DNA of 6,737 nt from SKVL01 sp051747785 (GTDB lineage Bacteria; Patescibacteriota; Minisyncoccia; Phycocordibacterales; CSBR16-193): contig JBNJGN010000032.1 of assembly GCA_051747785.1 (NCBI GenBank), forward strand, positions 1 through 6,737, written 5' to 3'. Position numbers and translations under genes: made by a program. Shown here one piece after another: positions 5,942-6,737 of this stretch; positions within the stretch are counted from its first letter, which is position 1, and every line of letters begins with the position of its first letter. The notes under the pieces are model-generated. The model was not told where the DNA came from and did not search any database. It saw nothing but the letters and a program-made list of their open reading frames with translations.

Positions 5942-6640
5942 GTGAAAAAAGAAACAGCCCAAGCGATCCTGAAACTATCACAAGAGGAGTATGACGAATA
6001 TGCATCGGAGTTTTCAAACTCACGTCAGTTCTTCTGGGATGAACTGAAATTCTTGAAAGAGTATGCAAATAAGGGAGACAGAGTACTCGATATCGGCTGT
6101 GGTAACGGCCGACTCTCCGATATGTTTATTGATAATGACATTAATTACACCGGTGTTGATTTCTCGAAGAGTTTGATTGATATTGCCAAAGAAGAGAGGG
6201 GTGAAAATGGCAGGTTTATTCAAGCAGACGCCCTAAAACTCCCCTTAAAAGATAACTCTTTCAATACGATCTTTTCAATTGCAGTGCTTCACCATATCCC
6301 TTCAAAAGGGAACAGAGTGCGGTTTGTATCTGAAGCATATCGTGTTCTAAATCCGGGGGGAGTATGTGTGCTCACAGTTTGGAACACTTTAAATTGTAAG
6401 TTCACAAAGATACACGTTTTAAACTCATTAAAAAAGATTCTCTTTCTTTCCAAACTTGATTTTGGTGATATCATCATCCCCTTCGGCAAAAACAAAAGAA
6501 AGCGCTACATACACTCATTCACTAAAAAGGGTCTGAAAAAGTTATTCGAAAAGAATGGTTTTTCAAACATATCCATTCAAAAGATAAAAAGAAAAAGCGG
6601 ACACTCTAATTTGGTTGTCATCGCACAAAAAGATCCTTAA
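5942..6640 (+). CDS. Class I SAM-dependent methyltransferase, Trm9/ALKBH8-like
   Basis: A 232-residue Rossmann-fold methyltransferase. The SAM site is RVLDIGCGNGRL (47-58), followed by acidic Asp73 in GVDFSK, QADALKLP (94-101), the motif IV-like SIAVLHHIP (112-120) and RVLNPGG (134-140). Features beyond the generic fold resemble yeast Trm9: an N-terminal YDEYASEFSNSRQFFW (17-32) like its FSQTRxxxW stretch, VLHH like its VVHH, a tryptophan after the PGG strand, a C-terminal KRYIHSFTKKGLKKLF (187-202) like its RYYHLYxxGEL, and a VVIAQK ending. Trm9 methylates cm5U34, the product of Elp3, to mcm5U34. The GTG at 5942 is the start: an in-frame TAG lies just upstream at 5930-5932, the ATG at 5940 is followed directly by TGA, and there is no Shine-Dalgarno. 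A generic small-molecule methyltransferase remains possible. The fold is certain; the tRNA role is inferred from resemblance plus the Elp3 neighbour. Confidence 0.85.
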   Translation: MKKETAQAILKLSQEEYDEYASEFSNSRQFFWDELKFLKEYANKGDRVLDIGCGNGRLSDMFIDNDINYTGVDFSKSLIDIAKEERGENGRFIQADALKLPLKDNSFNTIFSIAVLHHIPSKGNRVRFVSEAYRVLNPGGVCVLTVWNTLNCKFTKIHVLNSLKKILFLSKLDFGDIIIPFGKNKRKRYIHSFTKKGLKKLFEKNGFSNISIQKIKRKSGHSNLVVIAQKDP

Positions 6641-6667
6641 GCATCAATGGATTAATAATGCTTCCTG

Positions 6668-6676
6668 TGCTATAAA
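6668..6676 (+). promoter_or_regulatory. Extended -10 promoter element (TGcTATAAA) upstream of the last gene start
   Basis: TGCTATAAA has the TGn extension and a -10 hexamer one base off consensus. It sits 12 bases before the ATG at 6689 and closely resembles the element at 2361-2369. No clear -35 is seen. The short distance to the ATG predicts a leader of only about five bases. Confidence 0.35.
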
Positions 6677-6688
6677 ATTAAAAAATAT

Positions 6689-6737
6689 ATGAAAAAACAT
6701 ATTTTTAAAATAAGACAGATCGATAAACTAGTTTTCG
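6689..6737 (+). CDS. Possible start of a further gene (partial, runs off window)
   Basis: From the ATG at 6689, sixteen codons stay open to the window end and begin MKKHIFKIRQIDKLVF. The basic start, the extended -10 element just upstream and the 48-base gap after the methyltransferase stop make a gene start plausible. The fragment is too short to assign a family. The same bases (6686-6706) can also form an AT-rich hairpin, ATATG and CATAT around six A, ending in five T, so this could instead be the methyltransferase terminator. Confidence 0.35.
   Translation, partial: MKKHIFKIRQIDKLVF

Noticed and set aside
5847..6068. Minus-strand frame of 73 codons across the elp3/methyltransferase gap
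   Set aside because: It overlaps both well-supported genes and the promoter region and lacks a ribosome-binding site or recognisable motifs.

Overview
The window comes from an AT-rich bacterial genome with short intergenic gaps. It carries a stand-alone Elp3 with no other Elongator subunits in view, an exported acidic protein whose C-terminal half resembles hypothetical exported proteins I recall from candidate-phylum genomes, and at least one start that looks leaderless. Together these suggest a candidate-phyla-radiation (Patescibacteria-like) bacterium, but this is inference because no marker gene is present. The standard code fits: full-length families are uninterrupted, and all six visible stops are TAA or TAG. 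No stretch over 300 bases lacks a gene, and I see no tRNA, rRNA, CRISPR array or insertion sequence.

Layout. Positions 1-74 (minus) hold the N-terminus of a membrane-anchored or secreted protein that runs off the window. Positions 128-2288 (minus) are a two-gene ABC exporter operon: a NatA-like ATPase (1371-2288) overlapping an ABC-2 permease (128-1381) by 11 bases. Divergent from it, 2397-3467 (plus) encodes an exported, membrane-anchored protein with an MliC-type lysozyme-inhibitor domain, two further segments and six cysteines. Convergent to that, 3527-4124 (minus) is a HAD-family hydrolase split by a frameshift: motif I lies in one frame and the remaining motifs in another. Positions 4237-5901 (minus) encode full-length Elp3. 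Only 40 bases away and divergent, 5942-6640 (plus) encodes a class I SAM methyltransferase that resembles eukaryotic Trm9/ALKBH8. A possible further gene begins at 6689 (plus) and runs off the end.

How they may work together. Elp3 makes cm5U at tRNA wobble U34; in eukaryotes Trm9 methylates cm5U34 to mcm5U34. A Trm9-like methyltransferase head-to-head with Elp3, from what looks like a shared symmetric -10 element, suggests a compact bacterial cm5U to mcm5U wobble pathway. This is the most interesting candidate system here. The exporter and the MliC-domain protein form a second, envelope-related divergent pair whose link is only positional.
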